NCBI GenBank assembly: GCA_003506435.1
Contig: DOAQ01000023.1
Coordinates: forward strand, 17,987 to 81,986
Reading direction: 5' to 3'
DNA from: Prolixibacteraceae bacterium
GTDB lineage: Bacteria; Bacteroidota; Bacteroidia; Bacteroidales; Prolixibacteraceae
DNA length: 64,000 nucleotides
The position numbers and the translations under genes are program-made. How positions within the stretch are numbered: the stretch's first letter is position 1; every line of letters begins with the position of its first letter. Of the stretch, positions 33,992-42,454 are shown piece after piece. The notes beneath the pieces were generated by a model. That model ran no database searches and was not told the origin of the DNA. It saw nothing but the letters and a program-made list of their open reading frames with translations.

Positions 33992-35617
33992 ATGAATCAA
34001 TTCCTTAAGAAAAGAAGAATAGCATATTACATTATTCTTATAAGCTTCCTGTTTTGGGCTGACTCTTGTAAGTCAACCCGGATAAAGACCGGCGATTTAG
34101 ACATCAACTATACCGAAATTGAAGAGCAATCCCTTCGTGAGGCTCTTCGTCCGGTAAGGCCGGGAGTACCGGGAAAGACACCATTTTGGAATAATTATGC
34201 CAAACAGTTTATATATGCTCCTTCGTTTAATTTTAACCAGAGCAGCAACTCAAAAAAATATAAATTTGTTGTTGCAGCTTCTGACAGTCTGAAATACGAA
34301 TTTTTTGCGGACCATTCATGGGCCGACCTATCGCCTGTATGGGAAAATATGCCACAAGGATTTGCCCGGGTAGAGGTTTTCGGTTTAGGAACGGGTGATT
34401 CCATTGTTGAGCTTTGCGGATCGCGTGAGTTTTATAAAGCCTCCCCCTTTCAGGGGCCCTATCATGCGCCGGTAATGAAATATGATGAGAGCGCAAAGCA
34501 GGCACTGTCTTATCTGTTCAATCGTGATTATATCAGAAGCTGGGAACACCGTGCACTTCCTGATTCGACCTATGAATTGTATTGTTACCCGGCAAAAATA
34601 ATCGGGGCAATTACCGAAAGCATGTTGTTGTTTAGCAAGCTTTCGCCGGAACATGAAAAAGCCGCTTTGTCAATAGCAAAAAACGCTGCCAAATATCTGA
34701 TCAGTATCAGCGAACCGAAAGGAGCTCCTTTGGAATTTCTTCCGCCTACCTATGCAGGAGAAGCGCGTACTGCTAAAAATTTCAAGGATCAGTTTATGAT
34801 GATCTATCCTGCAAAAATAGCACTTACCTATCTTGACCTGTTTGATATCACGCAGGAAAATGAGTTTAAAGATGCCGCTGTGCGAATTGCCGAAACCTAT
34901 CTGAAATTACAACTTCCATCGGGAACATGGAAGCTGAAGCTCCGGAAAGATGGTTCCCCGGTCACCGACAATGATTGCATACCTCTCGACATAATTCAGT
35001 TATTCGACAGGCTTGTCGATCAATATCGCCTGCAAACCTGCCAGGCATCACGGGACCGTGCATTTTCATGGATTATGGATAATCCGGTGATCACGTTTGA
35101 CTGGTCAGGCCAATTTGAAGATATCGCACCGTTAGAGCCGTATAAAAATTTATCGAAGGATGAAGCATCGGCGCTGGCCGTTTATCTTTTCGGCAGGAGT
35201 GATGAAAACGATGGATACACGGAGCTGGCGGAAGAATTATTACGTTTCTGTGAAGATCAGTTTGTTATATGGGAAAATCCAATGCCTCAAAAGCAGTACA
35301 ATGTTTCTGAATGGATTACCCCTTGTGTGCTGGAGCAATATTCCTGTTATGAACCCATCAATGCCAGCGCATCCAATATGATGGAATCTTTTTTAAAGGC
35401 GTATGAGGTTACCGGCAAGGCTATTTATTTGGCAAAAGCTGTTGAGTTGGCCAATGCCATGACTGTTGCGCAGATCCCTGAAAACGGAAGATATCCAACC
35501 TACTGGCAATTAAACGAAAGAAGAATAGAGGGATCAGGATGGATCGACTGGCTGAATTGCACGTCTTACAGTGCAAAAATCATGTTTAAAATGGCTGAAT
35601 TTATTAACCGGAAATAA
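33992..35617 (+). CDS. Putative six-hairpin (alpha/alpha-toroid) glycan-active lipoprotein
   Basis: I recognise no exact family for this 541-residue protein. A lipoprotein signal (LISFLFWADSC) is followed by a beta-rich stretch (about residues 60-140, containing SDSLKYEFFADHSWADLSP) and then repeated helical pairs typical of six-hairpin glycosidases, lyases and epimerases: ALSYLFNRDYIRSWEH, AALSIAKNAAKYLISI, MIYPAKIALTYLDLFD, AAVRIAETYLKLQLPSGTW. The position in the PUL suggests action on the same uronic-acid-containing glycan. It lies 58 bp after the heparinase gene on the same strand. Confidence 0.6.
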   Translation: MNQFLKKRRIAYYIILISFLFWADSCKSTRIKTGDLDINYTEIEEQSLREALRPVRPGVPGKTPFWNNYAKQFIYAPSFNFNQSSNSKKYKFVVAASDSLKYEFFADHSWADLSPVWENMPQGFARVEVFGLGTGDSIVELCGSREFYKASPFQGPYHAPVMKYDESAKQALSYLFNRDYIRSWEHRALPDSTYELYCYPAKIIGAITESMLLFSKLSPEHEKAALSIAKNAAKYLISISEPKGAPLEFLPPTYAGEARTAKNFKDQFMMIYPAKIALTYLDLFDITQENEFKDAAVRIAETYLKLQLPSGTWKLKLRKDGSPVTDNDCIPLDIIQLFDRLVDQYRLQTCQASRDRAFSWIMDNPVITFDWSGQFEDIAPLEPYKNLSKDEASALAVYLFGRSDENDGYTELAEELLRFCEDQFVIWENPMPQKQYNVSEWITPCVLEQYSCYEPINASASNMMESFLKAYEVTGKAIYLAKAVELANAMTVAQIPENGRYPTYWQLNERRIEGSGWIDWLNCTSYSAKIMFKMAEFINRK

Positions 35618-35624
35618 CTTGCAG

Positions 35625-37184
35625 ATGAAGAAAACACAGAATAACCAGATTTTCAGAAGAGATTTTTTAAAAGGGTTAACAGCATTACCTTTTCTTGGGT
35701 ATTTTGGATTTGCATTCAAAGATAATATCGAACGGGAAATCCAGGCGAAAAAAAAGGATTCGAGGGAAACACTTGGAATTGACAATTTTGATGCAACCAG
35801 TGAAAAATTAACCCGCCCCACCGGTAATGAAAGTAACCGGATACGCATTGGTTTGATCGGTCATGGCTGGAGAGGAGAAGCTCTGCTGAATTCCTTTGGA
35901 TATTTTCATCCTGAATATATCGAACAGATGAAAAAAGACAATTTATATGACCAATGGTTACCTTATCAAAAGAGACATGAGGACTTGTTTGTCGATATAA
36001 CAGGTATTTGCGATACATTTGACATCCATGCCAAAAGAGGGATGGAAGTTGCACAAACTGATGTGAGGCATGAAAATTCAGGAAGTAAATTATTACAATA
36101 TTATACCAGTTACAGGGAGTTAATCGAGAGTAAAAACGTTGATGCGATTATTGTTGCAACTCCTGACCATACCCATGCTCAAATTGCCATGGAAGCAGCC
36201 AGGGCAGGGAAGCATATTTATCTGGAAAAACCAATGGCGCACAATATTGAGGAAGCCATTGAGCTGAGAAATGCCATTCGTGAGACAGGAGTCGTTCTAC
36301 AGGTAGGTCATGAAAACCGGCAGCAAATGAGTTTTAAACTCGGGCGTGAGCTATATCAAAAGGGAGTGTTGGGAACTGTTTCCATGGTTCAGACCTATAC
36401 CAACCGGAACACGCTGTTTGGCGCCTGGATCAGGGAAAGGAAGTTTGATCATCTGGGAACGCCTGAGAATATTAACTGGAAAGAGTTTTTAGGAAAAGCT
36501 CCATGGGTGGACTTTGATGCCAAACGGTATTTTAACTGGCATCGTTACAACGATTATGGTACAGGCATCACAGGAAATGATTTTTCGCATACTTACGACT
36601 GCATTAACCAGGTACTCGATCTGGGCATTCCCGAATCGGTTGTAGCGCTTGGAGGCCAGTATTATTATAACGTTGGAAAAGATGATATGCCGGATGTATT
36701 TAATGCGATTTTTAATTACCCGGAAAGAGGACTTACCATGACTTATGACGGAACGCTAAAAAGCGGAATATACCGGCAGTCGCGTATCTTAGGTTCTGAG
36801 GCAACGATGGATATTGACCGGTCTATCATGCTCTATAAAGATCCGTATTCGGAGCGATTTAAAGATGCCGCTACAGATCCGGACGATCCGTTTTATTATT
36901 ATGCCCCTAACACAAATGCTAATGTTGACGGAATGACGAGTGCAACCTCAAAGTCATATCTGAAGAGCGGCTACGGCCCTACATTTATTGACGGGAAAGT
37001 TATCGATGCTACTTTTCTTCATCTGAAAGAATGGATCGATACCATTAGAACGCAAGGGAAAGCGAGTTGTAACGAAGATAGAGGATTAGAGGAGACAATC
37101 ACATTTTGTATGGCAAATTTGTCTTATGCGCTGAAAAAACCTATCTGCTGGAATAAAGTGAACGAAACAATCACGATTGGATAA
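35625..37184 (+). CDS. Gfo/Idh/MocA family oxidoreductase, Tat-type signal
   Basis: A 519-residue Gfo/Idh/MocA protein. The N-terminus (FRRDFLKGLTALPFLGYFGF) carries a twin-arginine motif, so it is probably exported folded. The Rossmann motif is IGLIGHGWRG, followed by VDAIIVATPDHTHAQIA and the EKP motif YLEKPMAHNIEEA. Relatives act on sugars, some as NAD-dependent glycosidases or epimerases with tightly bound cofactor. ATG 35625 is used; an earlier in-frame start overlaps the previous gene. It lies seven bases after that gene, inside the PUL. Confidence 0.88.
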   Translation: MKKTQNNQIFRRDFLKGLTALPFLGYFGFAFKDNIEREIQAKKKDSRETLGIDNFDATSEKLTRPTGNESNRIRIGLIGHGWRGEALLNSFGYFHPEYIEQMKKDNLYDQWLPYQKRHEDLFVDITGICDTFDIHAKRGMEVAQTDVRHENSGSKLLQYYTSYRELIESKNVDAIIVATPDHTHAQIAMEAARAGKHIYLEKPMAHNIEEAIELRNAIRETGVVLQVGHENRQQMSFKLGRELYQKGVLGTVSMVQTYTNRNTLFGAWIRERKFDHLGTPENINWKEFLGKAPWVDFDAKRYFNWHRYNDYGTGITGNDFSHTYDCINQVLDLGIPESVVALGGQYYYNVGKDDMPDVFNAIFNYPERGLTMTYDGTLKSGIYRQSRILGSEATMDIDRSIMLYKDPYSERFKDAATDPDDPFYYYAPNTNANVDGMTSATSKSYLKSGYGPTFIDGKVIDATFLHLKEWIDTIRTQGKASCNEDRGLEETITFCMANLSYALKKPICWNKVNETITIG

Positions 37185-37195
37185 ACCTAAGAATT

Positions 37196-37687
37196 ATGAA
37201 AATCGAAAAACAATATACAACGGGGCAGATCATATCACTCACCACTCTTCGGATTCTAATCGGATGGCATTTTTTATATGAGGGGCTGGTTAAATTCTAT
37301 ACCCCAAGCTGGTCAGCGAAATCCTACTTGTCAGGAGCCGTTGGACCATTTGAATCATTCTTCCATAACATGGCGCAATCAGCGTGGCAACTAAAAATAG
37401 CCGATTTGCTTAATATGTGGGGACTCATTTTAATTGGACTAAGCCTCTTTTGCGGCTTCCTGTCAAAACCATTTAAGATTTTTGGGATTCTTCTTCTTCT
37501 GATGTACTACCTGGCTTATCCCCCATTTTTTGGTATAGGGCCGGGGATGCATGTGGAAGGAAGTTACTGGATCGTGAATAAAAACCTGATTGAAATGGCT
37601 GCGTTATTGGTTTTGCTCTTCTTCCCATCAAGTGATGTAACAGGAATAGACAGGTTTTTTAATAATAACAGAAAATCTAAGTTGTGA
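37196..37687 (+). CDS. DoxX family membrane protein
   Basis: A 163-residue protein with four hydrophobic helices and the DoxX-family look: LTTLRILIGWHFLYEGLVKF, SWSAKSYLSGAVGP, LLNMWGLILIGLSLFCG, and a last helix ending in LVLLFFPSS. DoxX proteins occur in quinone-linked systems; function in PULs next to Gfo/Idh enzymes is unknown but the association suggests electron disposal. It follows the oxidoreductase by 11 bp and is the last gene of the PUL. Confidence 0.85.
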   Translation: MKIEKQYTTGQIISLTTLRILIGWHFLYEGLVKFYTPSWSAKSYLSGAVGPFESFFHNMAQSAWQLKIADLLNMWGLILIGLSLFCGFLSKPFKIFGILLLLMYYLAYPPFFGIGPGMHVEGSYWIVNKNLIEMAALLVLLFFPSSDVTGIDRFFNNNRKSKL

Positions 37688-37733
37688 TACTTTATAAATT
37701 TAGAGAACCGTAGGGGAATTTCACAAGACCAAA

Positions 37734-37766
37734 TTGCCCAAAAGTCGTCCGAAAAGTTTATTTTCG
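37734..37766 (+). promoter_or_regulatory. Promoter-like 33-bp element upstream of the GT2 gene (twin of 23715-23747)
   Basis: TTG, three bases, AAAAGTCGTC, CG, AAAAGTTTATTTTCG. The element ends 21 bases before the GTG at 37788. Because the copy at 23715 would be read in a different frame, conservation is at DNA level. An in-frame start at 37734 coincides with the -33 TTG and is therefore rejected. Confidence 0.55.
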
Positions 37767-37787
37767 CAGAAAACATATCTTGAATTC

Positions 37788-38531
37788 GTGAAAAGAAACC
37801 TGGTCATTATACCAACCTATAAGGAAATCGAGAACATTGAAAAAATGGTGCGCAAAGTTTTTTCCTTGCCAACACCTTTTGAACTTCTCATTGTTGACGA
37901 CAATTCACCCGACGGCACGGCGGGCAAGGTTATTGAATTGCAAAACGAGTTTTCCGGCCGGTTGCATTTAATTCAAAGAGCCGGAAAATTAGGTCTCGGC
38001 ACCGCTTACCTCACGGGTTTTAAATGGGCGCTCGAACAGAAGTATGATTACATTTATGAAATGGACTGCGATTTTTCGCATAATCCGGATGATCTGGAGC
38101 ACCTGTATGCTGCCTGTGAAGAAGATGGCGCCGATCTGGCAATAGGTTCGCGCTATATTTCAGGAATTAATGTGGTAAACTGGCCGCTGGGCCGGGTACT
38201 CATGTCGTACGGAGCTTCCTTGTATGTGCGCCTGGTAACCGGTATGAATGTGAAAGATACAACTGCCGGGTTCAAATGTTATCGACGGAATGTTTTGGAA
38301 ACCATCGATTTGGATAACATACGGCTGAAAGGATACGGGTTTCAGATTGAAATGAAGTTTAAAACATGGAAACATGGTTTCAAAATAAAGGAAGTTTCCA
38401 TTGTATTTACCGATCGTACCGAAGGAACTTCAAAAATGAGCGGAGGTATTTTTAACGAGGCTTTGTGGGGAGTTATGAAAATGAAAATACGTAGCTGGGG
38501 AGAAAAATATCCCAAAGCAAACCGTCAGTAA
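37788..38531 (+). CDS. Polyprenol-phosphate mannosyl/glucosyl transferase (GT2, DPM1-like)
   Basis: A 247-residue GT2 enzyme of the dolichol-phosphate mannose synthase group: NLVIIPTYKEIENI, LLIVDDNSPDGTA, GKLGLGTAYLTGFKWALE, DxD motif in EMDCDFSHNPDD, DLAIGSRYISG, DTTAGFKCYRR and GYGFQIEMKFK. It would charge a polyprenyl phosphate with a sugar on the inner membrane face. It is a short form without membrane helices. GTG 37788 is used because the conserved strand begins there and a promoter-like element lies upstream. Confidence 0.9.
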   Translation: MKRNLVIIPTYKEIENIEKMVRKVFSLPTPFELLIVDDNSPDGTAGKVIELQNEFSGRLHLIQRAGKLGLGTAYLTGFKWALEQKYDYIYEMDCDFSHNPDDLEHLYAACEEDGADLAIGSRYISGINVVNWPLGRVLMSYGASLYVRLVTGMNVKDTTAGFKCYRRNVLETIDLDNIRLKGYGFQIEMKFKTWKHGFKIKEVSIVFTDRTEGTSKMSGGIFNEALWGVMKMKIRSWGEKYPKANRQ

Positions 38532-38544
38532 AAAGCAAAAAAAA

Positions 38545-38560
38545 GGGGCCCGAAAGCCCC
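38545..38560 (-). terminator. Intrinsic terminator between convergent genes
   Basis: GGGGC and GCCCC form a short stem; on the minus strand it is followed by eight T residues, so it mainly terminates the peroxiredoxin gene and may also serve the GT2 gene from the other side. Confidence 0.75.
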
Positions 38561-38567
38561 GTTCTGT

Positions 38568-39098
38568 TTATAATGTTTCCTGACCGGGTTCCCAGTCACA
38601 TGGCGTAAGTTCTCCCGTTTGCAGCGCATCCAGAATGCGAATTACTTCTTTTACGTTCCGGCCAACGTTCAGTCCGTTTACCGAAACATGCTGTATTATT
38701 CCTTCCGGATCGATAATAAAAGTGGCGCGATAAGCAATTTTATTTTCGGGTTCAAGAATTCCTAACTCACACGACAGCGATTTTGACGTATCAGCCAGCA
38801 TCGGGAATTTTAGGTTTTTCAATCCGGGGTGGTTGTTTCTCCAGGCAAGGTGTACAAACTGGGAATCGATAGATGCGCCGATCAGATTGGTGTTGCGCTT
38901 TGCAAACTCTTCATAATTTCGGTTAAACGATTCGATTTCGGTCGGACAAACGAACGTAAAATCGAGTGGCCACCAAAATAGTACAGTCCATTTTCCTGCA
39001 ATATCAGCGTTGGTCAGTGTTTTAAATTCTTTACCCGTCTCAAGTGATACAACGGCTTCTTTTTTAAATTCCGGAAATTTTTCACCAATGGTTTTCAT
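38568..39098 (-). CDS. AhpC/Prx1-type peroxiredoxin
   Basis: A 176-residue 2-Cys peroxiredoxin. The peroxidatic Cys51 lies in PLDFTFVCPTE; the other catalytic residues follow in SIDSQFVHLAWR and the Arg in AYRATFIIDPEG. A C-terminal TPCDW offers Cys167 as resolving cysteine. It reduces peroxides in the cytoplasm with electrons from thioredoxin or AhpF. No AhpF is adjacent. A good promoter lies upstream and an intrinsic terminator downstream, so it is a single-gene unit. Confidence 0.95.
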   Translation of the reverse strand: MKTIGEKFPEFKKEAVVSLETGKEFKTLTNADIAGKWTVLFWWPLDFTFVCPTEIESFNRNYEEFAKRNTNLIGASIDSQFVHLAWRNNHPGLKNLKFPMLADTSKSLSCELGILEPENKIAYRATFIIDPEGIIQHVSVNGLNVGRNVKEVIRILDALQTGELTPCDWEPGQETL

Positions 39099-39158
39099 GA
39101 TCTTAATTTTTTATTGTTTATGAAATGATTTCAATTTAGATTGAATAAAAATGTAAGG

Positions 39159-39190
39159 CAAAGATACCCGGCGGTTACATACCAGTCAAA
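39159..39190 (-). promoter_or_regulatory. Promoter of the peroxiredoxin gene
   Basis: On the minus strand TTTG at 39190-39187 and TATCTTTG at 39166-39159 are separated by 20 bp, an exact match to the Bacteroidota consensus. The implied start is near 39152, giving a leader of about 54 bases. Confidence 0.7.
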
Positions 39191-39328
39191 TTGATTTTTT
39201 TGATGCTGAATAGATTATTACTATTCACATTCAGTGAGTTTGTGTCGGGTAAAACGGCGGTTTAACGGGATATACACCCGAAGTATATTTTACCTTTAAA
39301 ATTTCGGTGAAAAGGAAAGCGGAGAGGC

Positions 39329-39359
39329 TTGGACAATCAAGCAAATAATTTTACCTTTA
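39329..39359 (+). promoter_or_regulatory. Promoter of the 39425 oxidoreductase gene
   Basis: TTG at 39329-39331 and TACCTTTA at 39352-39359 with a 20-bp spacer, one mismatch in the -7 box. The same 12-mer ATTTTACCTTTA occurs at 39287-39298 without a TTG. The 326-bp gap 39099-39424 holds these divergent promoters and no gene. Confidence 0.55.
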
Positions 39360-39424
39360 GCAGGCTTTTTAAAATGCGAAAGCTTATTTAAGAAACATAC
39401 TTAAATCAATTTCAAAATTAGACT

Positions 39425-40918
39425 ATGAACGAAAATTCAAAAAAGAATGGTGTTTCCAGGAGGGCTTTTCTGGGGACTACTGTAACTGCAGCCGCAGGTA
39501 TTACCATTATTCCCAGTTTTGCAATGGGCAAAAGTTTGGGACACATGGCGCCCAGCGATAAACTCAACATTGTTGGTGTTGGTATCGGTGGAATGGGTTT
39601 CGCTAACCTGAAAAATCTTGAATCACAAAACATTATTGGTCTTTGTGATGTGGACTGGAAATACAGCCAGCGTGTTTTCGATTATTTCCCGAAAGCAAAG
39701 AAATACAAAGACTGGCGTGTAATGTACGATGAGTTGGGTAAAGAAGTGGATGGCGTTGTAGTTGCTACTGCCGACCATACCCATGCCATCATTGCTGCTA
39801 CTGCAATTACAATGGGCAAACATGTTTACGTACAAAAACCATTGACCCACTCGGTGTACGAGTCACGTTTACTAACCAAATTGGCTGATAAATACAAAGT
39901 GGCCACCCAAATGGGGAACCAGGGATCTTCGAAAGAAGGTGTGAACCTTACCTGTGAATGGCTTGCCAACGGTGAAATTGGCGATGTTGTTAAAGTGGAA
40001 GCATTTACCGACCGTCCAATCTGGCCACAGGGATTGAATACTCCTGAAAATGGCGACTGGGTTCCTGAAACACTCGATTGGAATTTATTTGTAGGACCTG
40101 CCCAAATGCGTCCGTACAATAAGATTTATCATCCATGGAACTGGCGCGGTTGGTGGGATTATGGGACAGGCGCCCTCGGCGATATGGCTTGCCACATCCT
40201 GCACCCCGTATTTGTTGGTCTTGAATTAGGTTATCCGACAAAAGCACAAGGTAATTCAACTTTATTGCTTCAGGATTGTGCGCCTTCTGCACAATCAGTA
40301 AAACTGACTTTCCCTGCCCGTACTCCAAAGAAAAAAATGAAAATGAAACTTCCTGAAGTTGAAGTTTACTGGTACGATGGTGGTATCAAACCAATGCTTC
40401 CCGATGGATGGCCAGCCGGCAAAAACCCGAATGATTCAGGTGGTGGCGTGATTTTCCACGGAACAAAAGACAAACTCATCTGCGGATGTTACGGAGTAAA
40501 TCCATGGTTGCTTTCAGGTCGTGTTCCGGAAGCTCCAAAATACCGTCGCCGGATTGATGTAAGCCACGAATTGGACTGGGTACGCGCCTGCAAGGAATCT
40601 CCTGAAAGCCGCGTGAAAACTGCTTCCGATTTCAGCGAAGCCGGACCATTCAACGAAATGGTGGTAATGGGTGTTTTGGCAGTTCGCCTGCAATCGCTCA
40701 ATAAAGAACTGGAATGGAACGGTGAAAAAATGGAATTCACCAACATCAAGGATGACGAACAAATCAAGACAGTTATCAAAGATGGTTTCAAAATTCATGA
40801 CGGTCACCCGACATTCGAAAAAACATGGACCGACCCGGTTCCTGCAACACAATTTGCAGCCGAACTGATCAAACACACGTATCGTGCACCATGGAAATTG
40901 CCTGATATGCCTGCATAA
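39425..40918 (+). CDS. Gfo/Idh/MocA family oxidoreductase, Tat-type signal
   Basis: A 497-residue protein of the same superfamily as 35625-37184 but of a different subgroup. The N-terminus SRRAFLGTTVTAAAGITI is a twin-arginine signal. The Rossmann motif is LNIVGVGIGGMGFAN; VDGVVVATADHTHAIIA and VQKPLTHSV follow (QKP instead of the usual EKP). Members of this subgroup are abundant in Bacteroidota and Planctomycetes; substrates are sugars or cyclitols, unproven here. It is a single-gene unit with a promoter and a strong terminator. Confidence 0.9.
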   Translation: MNENSKKNGVSRRAFLGTTVTAAAGITIIPSFAMGKSLGHMAPSDKLNIVGVGIGGMGFANLKNLESQNIIGLCDVDWKYSQRVFDYFPKAKKYKDWRVMYDELGKEVDGVVVATADHTHAIIAATAITMGKHVYVQKPLTHSVYESRLLTKLADKYKVATQMGNQGSSKEGVNLTCEWLANGEIGDVVKVEAFTDRPIWPQGLNTPENGDWVPETLDWNLFVGPAQMRPYNKIYHPWNWRGWWDYGTGALGDMACHILHPVFVGLELGYPTKAQGNSTLLLQDCAPSAQSVKLTFPARTPKKKMKMKLPEVEVYWYDGGIKPMLPDGWPAGKNPNDSGGGVIFHGTKDKLICGCYGVNPWLLSGRVPEAPKYRRRIDVSHELDWVRACKESPESRVKTASDFSEAGPFNEMVVMGVLAVRLQSLNKELEWNGEKMEFTNIKDDEQIKTVIKDGFKIHDGHPTFEKTWTDPVPATQFAAELIKHTYRAPWKLPDMPA

Positions 40919-40946
40919 TTGGTATTTAAAATTTTTTAATGATATG

Positions 40947-40979
40947 CGGGACGGGAATTTTTCCTGTCCCGTTTTTTTT
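40947..40979 (+). terminator. Intrinsic terminator after the oxidoreductase gene
   Basis: An 11-bp stem (CGGGACGGGAA with TTCCTGTCCCG, one G-T pair) with a three-base loop is followed by eight T residues. It also shows that the in-frame start at 40939 is not used by the next gene. Confidence 0.9.
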
Positions 40980-40989
40980 CGGTAAAAGT

Positions 40990-41772
40990 ATGATTGAAGT
41001 TTTAAAAGTGAGTTATCCTTCGATCGCTGCTATGCGGAATGAGCGTTTGAACATGTTACCTGCATTTCAGGATGTCTATCTGGAACTGATGATCCCCTCA
41101 TCTGATTATTTTCTGATTACATCGAATGAGTCAGAAGCCGGATATGTGATTCGATCTGCAAACGGAATCCTGATCGAATTTTATTTGAAAGAGGAATATA
41201 TTGTTGATTGTCCGGTTTATTTTGATTTAATCATTTATACCCTGAATGTCAAACGTATTTATTGTCAGTCGTTTGATGCTTTACTGCTGAACTGCTGTGT
41301 TCTGAAAAATCACCCGTATCGTATCGAAGGTTGGTTATTCCGTGATTTTCTTCATACTGAGAATTTTTTCAAAGGTGATATGACTTTGCGTTTTGCCGGA
41401 AAAACAGACTATCCTCTTTTGTACGAACAACCCGATGGTTTATACGAATCGCCTGAAGAGCTTGAAATGTTAATCAACGGACAAAACATTCTGATGTTTT
41501 ATCTCGGCAGTTCTCTTGTTGGATGTGGTTTTCTGATACAGGTACACCCGGATTTTAGTTTCTACGATATCGGGATGTGGGTGCATCCCGACTTCAGGAG
41601 AAAGAGCTTTGCCACGCAAATTATTTCTTATCTGAAACATTTGTGCCTGGAAAATAACTGGACACCCATTTGCGGTTGCGCTGCCGACAACGAAGCATCT
41701 CAGAAAACACTGGCTAAAAATGGTTTTTTCAGCAAGTATAAGCTAATAGAGTTTTGTGTTCAAACAAAATAG
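40990..41772 (+). CDS. GNAT family N-acetyltransferase
   Basis: A 260-residue protein. The C-terminal half is a GNAT domain: LVGCGFLIQVHPDFSFYDIGMWVHPDFRRKSFATQIISYL (given here by its landmarks only: IGMWVHP strand, RRKSFAT acetyl-CoA loop), then NEASQKTLAKNGF. The N-terminal half is a second, degenerate half-domain. The acceptor substrate is unknown. ATG 40990 follows directly after the terminator of the previous gene, so it needs its own promoter, which I do not see clearly. Confidence 0.85.
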   Translation: MIEVLKVSYPSIAAMRNERLNMLPAFQDVYLELMIPSSDYFLITSNESEAGYVIRSANGILIEFYLKEEYIVDCPVYFDLIIYTLNVKRIYCQSFDALLLNCCVLKNHPYRIEGWLFRDFLHTENFFKGDMTLRFAGKTDYPLLYEQPDGLYESPEELEMLINGQNILMFYLGSSLVGCGFLIQVHPDFSFYDIGMWVHPDFRRKSFATQIISYLKHLCLENNWTPICGCAADNEASQKTLAKNGFFSKYKLIEFCVQTK

Positions 41773-41894
41773 AGGAGGCTACTTTTCGATATTTTTATAT
41801 CGCAGAAAATGAAGTTGTCAAAAGCCGGGCATCAATGAGTAAGTATAACTATCTGTTCTGATGGTAATATGACAGGGAACCAATAAAAGTAGCT

Positions 41895-42182
41895 TTAAAC
41901 TTGACAAAAGTACGCTACTGCTGCGCTGTATGCGCTTTCCTTCCCTTCTTTCTTTGCCAGTTTTTCGAATTTGCGGCGCCCGAACTCATCGGACAGGGCT
42001 TGTTTTGCCAGCGATACGGCTTCTGCAAAACGCTGTTGCGCCTGTTTTTGTTTTTCGCTTAATGGCGCTTTCCTGGGTGATTGTACATAGACCGTTGTTT
42101 TGTTTCCCCGCCTGCGGAATACCAGGTTACCCACTTTTCCCGACAAGCCGAGCGTTACTATGTTATTGGTTACTGTTGCCAT
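41895..42182 (-). CDS. Small basic protein of unknown function
   Basis: A 95-residue protein, basic, without signal or membrane segment. The N-terminus (LGLSGKVGNLVFRRRGNKTTVY) resembles a motif seen in several small Bacteroidota proteins of unknown role (a G-VGN-VF-RRGNKT type strand pair); the rest is a helix rich in Lys, Gln and Ala. Nucleic-acid binding is plausible from the charge but unproven. Direct repeats immediately upstream could control it. Confidence 0.7.
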   Translation of the reverse strand: MATVTNNIVTLGLSGKVGNLVFRRRGNKTTVYVQSPRKAPLSEKQKQAQQRFAEAVSLAKQALSDEFGRRKFEKLAKKEGKESAYSAAVAYFCQV

Positions 42183-42204
42183 TTTGTCCTCTATTTTATT
42201 CTAA

Positions 42205-42237
42205 GTTTATCTTACGTTTATCTTACGTTTTCTATAC
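42205..42237 (-). promoter_or_regulatory. Three 11-bp direct repeats upstream of the small basic protein
   Basis: GTTTATCTTAC at 42205-42215 and 42216-42226 is followed by a degenerate third copy GTTTTCTATAC at 42227-42237 and by the palindrome TATACGTATA at 42233-42242. They lie 23-55 bases before the ATG (read on the minus strand). The 11-bp period places them on one DNA face, as for an operator. Confidence 0.5.
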
Positions 42238-42431
42238 GTATATACTACGGCTATTTTTTTATAAAGATAAAATGTAATCGGGAAAAAGTCAATACCTGAT
42301 TAGGAAAGTGTAATTGCGTTTAAGTATTGGTAATCAGGAATCTTGTGTTTTTTTGAATAATGTCTGTAAATTTTTAATGTGTTTGCCTTGAATCACCTGT
42401 CCTTCACCACTTATCAATCGCCAATTCCACC

Positions 42432-42439
42432 TATCTTTG
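42432..42439 (+). promoter_or_regulatory. -7 box of the AraC-type regulator gene
   Basis: TATCTTTG is an exact TAnnTTTG match 15 bases before the ATG at 42455. A start at 42437 would lie within this box and is rejected. Confidence 0.55.
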
Positions 42440-42454
42440 CACAAAAATCTTTGT

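Noticed and set aside
41895..42182. Prophage remnant at the small basic gene
   Set aside because: No integrase, structural or lysis gene is nearby and the flanking genes are ordinary.
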